NCBI RefSeq assembly: GCF_964204645.1 | Contig: NC_134025.1 | Location: 4,283,001-4,347,000, forward strand | Direction of reading: 5' to 3' | Length of the DNA stretch: 64,000 nucleotides | Source of the DNA: Tubulanus polymorphus | Lineage: Eukaryota; Nemertea; Palaeonemertea; Tubulaniformes; Tubulanidae | Part shown: positions 62,792 to 64,000 of the stretch, one piece after another | Layout: the number at the start of each line of letters is the position of its first letter | Numbering within the stretch: position 1 is the stretch's first letter | The notes under the pieces: model-generated | Database searches by the model: none | Seen by the model: the letters and a program-made list of their open reading frames with translations, nothing else | What the model was told of the DNA's origin: nothing | Made by a program: the position numbers and the translations under genes

Positions 62792-64000
62792 AGAATTAAC
62801 GATTAACTAATTACAGACAACGAATTTCCTCGCACAATTGAAAATATTCACGATAACATCACAGCATCTGTTTCGAGTCATTTTTATTTTCACGTATACC
62901 GTAACTTTTCACTATTCGGATTTTACAAGTTTCAACGTTAAACGTTAGTTCAAAATGAATAACTACAGCTTTGGTCTTAAACGAATGATTGGTTTAAGTA
63001 ATAGCCACCTATGCAAATATATTTACATACATTATATGTTTGCATGTAACAATTCATTTGATAAACGCCATATTGTGAAATTTGTAGAATTCATAACGGA
63101 ATTCAAAGCAGCTGCTTGTGCAACGAAATACGATTGTGGCTAATACACGATCAGCGGGGGTCGGAAGATAAACGTCAACAACGAATAGATGAATTTGACG
63201 CAATCTGACATTACGGATGTACAGAAGATTTTACAGATTTACAAATTGGTTTTACAGAAGATCTTAGTTCTGTTTATCACCTGTGACGACAGGGATCTGC
63301 GCAGTATACCTCCTGTAAAAAGATCGCTGGTTTTCAAACGTGTTCTTTCGTCGACATTATTTGATCTTCTTTTACAATGTACCACCGATTTTCGAATCGG
63401 AAGCTCATTTATTAATGATGAATCATTTGTCAATAGTTGGGCGGTAGATAATTGATTATTTATGACGTGTGCTAGTTGGTGAGAATAACTAAATACTCAA
63501 TCTGTGCCAAATGGATGTAATTATATTCCTATTTCAATTTTATACGTTCATGATTTTACATTAAATATGTGTGGAGTGTCAATTAGAAATTTCGTTTCAA
63601 GTAGAAAAAATTCTGTAGTGTTGTAACATATGAACTCATATATACTGGAGCTGTGATTGGCGTTATTGGAAACATTTATATCACCCGGTTTTGATTAAGG
63701 AGGAGAACAATTTAGAGCTTATTTCTGTTTTTAATAAATCGCTTTGTTATATGACCGGACTGCATAACGCAATTTCCTAATTACGTAGGGCTATAAGTTC
63801 TAACCGTTATCGTGGTAGAAACTAGTGAGAGGAAAGTGTTTAGTATAGTCACAATGATTGCTATGATTTTAGAATTCTAAATGATCAGCATCTTTAGGCA
63901 ATAATTCTAGATTTGGTCGTAAGGAGGGAGATATCAGAGTACCCACGACACCGTAACGACTAGTGTGTCACTCCATCGCCTGTTAGGGTCAAATGTCTAT
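62792..64000. other. intergenic or intronic, no gene seen
   Basis: Short frames only (for example 63189-63455, Leu-rich, no recognised family). Confidence 0.4.

Noticed and set aside
1-64000. CRISPR array, operon or prokaryotic system
   Set aside because: Intron-rich animal genes throughout; tandem repeats lack unique spacers.

Overview
This 64 kb window is nuclear DNA of an invertebrate animal. Genes are split by many short GT-AG introns, the DNA is AT-rich, and the proteins are metazoan. HAP2/GCS1 has been lost in vertebrates, and the single Pax1/9-type gene, TDRD9, CEP43, RCAN and PPP1R27 homologues together point to a non-chordate bilaterian. A spiralian (mollusc, annelid, nemertean, brachiopod or phoronid) is my guess, but the species cannot be fixed from the sequence. 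I rebuilt six multi-exon genes completely by matching splice sites and phases; each CDS adds to a whole number of codons. The HAP2 model lacks only its start, and the Pax gene lacks a certain first exon.

Layout. 1-4849 holds repeats and no gene: a CT run, two G runs and four tandem arrays. 4850-9169 (+) is HAP2/GCS1, the gamete-fusion protein. 10016-18140 (-) is TDRD9, a DEVH helicase with a Tudor domain of the piRNA pathway, tail-to-tail with HAP2. 19363-25676 (-) is CEP43 (FGFR1OP/FOP), with an unexpected EF-hand pair. 26332-28454 (+) is RCAN (calcipressin), head-to-head with CEP43. 31052-33742 (-) is an SLC17A9-like vesicular nucleotide transporter. 35043-36761 (-) is an intronless orphan. 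39390-40496 (-) is an intronless class A GPCR. 43801-45445 (-) is a PPP1R27-like ankyrin protein. 47705-52289 (-) is SCCPDH. 54682-55451 (-) is the main exon of Pax1/9. From there to 64000 the DNA is almost empty apart from one candidate exon at 62601.

There is no operon logic, but two arrangements stand out. A gamete-fusion gene and a germline transposon-silencing gene share one 3' intergenic gap, and CEP43 and RCAN share a 655-bp divergent promoter. Mobile debris is abundant: a foldback element nested in another repeat (19505-19888), two adjacent foldback elements (41765-42085), a tRNA-derived SINE-like piece (33148-33215), and two copies of a hammerhead-ribozyme-like motif (53021-53053 and 53380-53405), one of them at the tip of a 40-bp-arm foldback.
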